From: an uncultured beta proteobacterium
Lineage (GTDB): Bacteria; Pseudomonadota; Gammaproteobacteria; Burkholderiales; Burkholderiaceae_C
Length of the DNA: 16,137 bases
Direction: 5' to 3'
NCBI GenBank assembly: GCA_903944555.1
Contig: CAJASG010000648.1
Location: 1 to 16,137, forward strand
A program made the translations under genes and the position numbers. The notes beneath the pieces were generated by a model. That model made no database searches. It saw only the letters and a program-made list of their open reading frames with translations, and was not told the origin of the DNA. Shown piece by piece: positions 15,219 through 16,137 of this stretch; position 1 is the stretch's first letter, and every line of letters starts with the position of its first letter.

Positions 15219-15234
15219 TTGGTGACTGGGTTGC
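15219..15234 (+). promoter_or_regulatory. Possible sigma-54 (-24/-12) promoter before the TviB gene
   Basis: TTGG (15219-15222) and TTGC (15231-15234) place the invariant GG and GC exactly 10 nt apart, as in the consensus TGGCAC-N5-TTGC. The bases after GG (TGAC) do not match CACG, so this is a partial match. Initiation about 12 nt downstream (near 15246) would leave a 25-nt leader with a strong Shine-Dalgarno before ATG 15271. Sigma-54 control by PrsK/PrsR is known for PEP-CTERM systems. Confidence 0.35.
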
Positions 15235-15257
15235 CCTATTTTTTTGGATATGTGTTT

Positions 15258-15263
15258 GGGAGG
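15258..15263 (+). promoter_or_regulatory. Strong ribosome binding site of the TviB gene
   Basis: GGGAGG lies 7 nt before ATG 15271 and decides that start. It is the best Shine-Dalgarno in the window, in contrast to the coupled genes upstream. Confidence 0.7.
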
Positions 15264-15270
15264 TGTTCTG

Positions 15271-16137
15271 ATGAGTGTGGTTGCTGTCATTGGTTTGGGC
15301 TATGTTGGCCTGCCGCTCGTGGTGGAGTTTGGTAAGCACTTTCGTACTATCGGGTTTGACATCGCCACCGCCAAGGTGGAGTCATGCCGCAAAGGGGTGG
15401 ACCCATCCCGTGAGCTGTCGGATGAGGAAATGCGCGCTTCGCCGCACGCGGTGTACACCGCCGACCCCACTCTGCTGGCAGAAGCGGACATCATCATTGT
15501 GGCCGTTCCGACGCCCGTGGATGGGGCCCATATCCCTGATTTTCGCCCCCTAATTGGCGCCAGCAGCAGCGCCGGGCGCAGTATGAAAAAAGGTGCGATT
15601 GTGGTCTATGAATCCACCGTCTATCCCGGGGCAACGGAAGAGGTCTGCATTCCCATACTGGAGCGTGAATCCGGCTTCAAATGGAAGCAGGACTTCTTTG
15701 TGGGCTACTCACCTGAGCGAATCAACCCTGGCGACAAAGAGCACACGCTGACCAAAATTCTCAAAATTGTGTCCGGGGACAACGCGGCCACGTTGGATGC
15801 GGTGGCCAAGCTTTATGAAAACATCATTCAACCCGGAGTCCACCGCGCCTCCAGCATCAAGGCCGCGGAGGCGGCCAAGGTGATCGAGAACACCCAGCGC
15901 GACTTGAACATTTCCTTGATGAATGAGTTGTCCATCATTTTTGACAAGCTGGGGATCGACACCACCGAGGTTCTGGAAGCAGCGGGCACCAAGTGGAATT
16001 TTCTGAAATTCAAACCCGGCCTGGTGGGCGGGCACTGCATCGGGGTGGACCCCTACTACCTGACCCACAAGGCAGAAATGCTGGGCTACAACCCGCAAGT
16101 CATCCTGGCGGGACGCCGTATCAATGACGGCATGGGC
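15271..16137 (+). CDS. tviB: UDP-N-acetylglucosamine 6-dehydrogenase, TviB type (partial)
   Basis: The first 289 codons are present and the gene runs off the window; family members are about 425 aa, so the C-terminal UDP-binding domain is mostly missing. It oxidises UDP-GlcNAc to UDP-GlcNAc uronic acid with 2 NAD+. Visible: Rossmann motif [15 protein letters not shown] (6-20), [44 protein letters not shown], and the catalytic Cys256 in [20 protein letters not shown]. The pattern [11 protein letters not shown] plus [15 protein letters not shown] is that of TviB/VipA (Vi antigen) and WbpO rather than of WecC, which has a different motif around the Cys. It lies 66 nt after the exosortase with its own strong Shine-Dalgarno, so it may be transcribed separately. 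Its product could feed the exopolysaccharide as GlcNAcA, or as GalNAcA after 4-epimerisation. Confidence 0.93.
   Translation, partial: MSVVAVIGLGYVGLPLVVEFGKHFRTIGFDIATAKVESCRKGVDPSRELSDEEMRASPHAVYTADPTLLAEADIIIVAVPTPVDGAHIPDFRPLIGASSSAGRSMKKGAIVVYESTVYPGATEEVCIPILERESGFKWKQDFFVGYSPERINPGDKEHTLTKILKIVSGDNAATLDAVAKLYENIIQPGVHRASSIKAAEAAKVIENTQRDLNISLMNELSIIFDKLGIDTTEVLEAAGTKWNFLKFKPGLVGGHCIGVDPYYLTHKAEMLGYNPQVILAGRRINDGMG

Noticed and set aside
15208..15245. Possible rho-independent terminator after xrtA
   Set aside because: GTCAC/GTGAC forms only a 5-bp stem ending 12 nt before the T7 run, and the alternative GGG-TTG-CCC stem is 3 bp. Both are too weak to call, and the stretch overlaps the sigma-54-like element.
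14671..15339. Minus-strand 222-codon ORF opposite the EpsI domain and the TviB start
   Set aside because: No motif, no ribosome site, and it spans two convincingly coded plus-strand genes.
1..16137. CRISPR arrays, insertion sequences, integrases, tRNA or rRNA genes
   Set aside because: I saw no spaced direct repeats, transposase motifs, terminal inverted repeats or structural RNA signatures anywhere in the window.

Overview
The window is most of an exopolysaccharide locus of the exosortase A (XrtA)/PEP-CTERM type. The gene order, the protein families and the moderately GC-rich coding style suggest a betaproteobacterium, probably of the Burkholderiales (Rhodoferax/Polaromonas-like). The lineage is an inference; no rRNA or other taxonomic marker is present.

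Layout. A minus-strand flavoprotein of the vanillyl-alcohol oxidase/p-cresol methylhydroxylase class (96-1691) is divergent from a plus-strand UDP-glucuronate 4-epimerase-type gene (1863-2870). Tail to tail with the epimerase is a decayed low-molecular-weight protein tyrosine phosphatase gene on the minus strand (2867-3176). An AT-rich leader (3177-3407) precedes the main plus-strand run: lipoprotein export protein EpsE, Wzz-like chain-length protein, BY-type tyrosine autokinase, outer-membrane beta-barrel, ExeA-like ATPase, UDP-GlcNAc 2-epimerase, polysaccharide deacetylase, FemAB-like protein, glycosyltransferase and exosortase A with an EpsI-like C-terminal domain (ends 15204). From the kinase to the exosortase the genes overlap or lie within 8 nt of each other, so they look like one translationally coupled operon. 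After a 66-nt gap comes a TviB-type UDP-GlcNAc 6-dehydrogenase, cut by the window end.

How the genes fit together. The epimerases and the dehydrogenase supply nucleotide sugars, including uronic and N-acetyl-hexosaminuronic types. The glycosyltransferase and deacetylase build and trim the polymer. The chain-length protein and autokinase control polymerisation. EpsE and the beta-barrel probably form the periplasmic and outer-membrane export route. The exosortase processes PEP-CTERM proteins, which are thought to be co-exported with or attached to the polysaccharide. No PEP-CTERM substrate, initiating sugar transferase, Wzx/Wzy, AsnB-like amidotransferase or PrsK/PrsR regulator lies in the window; these would be expected nearby or elsewhere.

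Most notable observations: the phosphatase that would oppose the autokinase is a multiply lesioned pseudogene (internal deletion, frameshift, nonsense codon) while the kinase is intact; xrtA carries a G8 homopolymer upstream of its catalytic residues; a sigma-54-like element lies just before the TviB gene; EpsE has an ideal Shine-Dalgarno before a TTG codon; and a phenol-oxidase-type flavoprotein sits at the edge of the locus. The core system itself is a known type; I do not see a wholly undescribed machine here.
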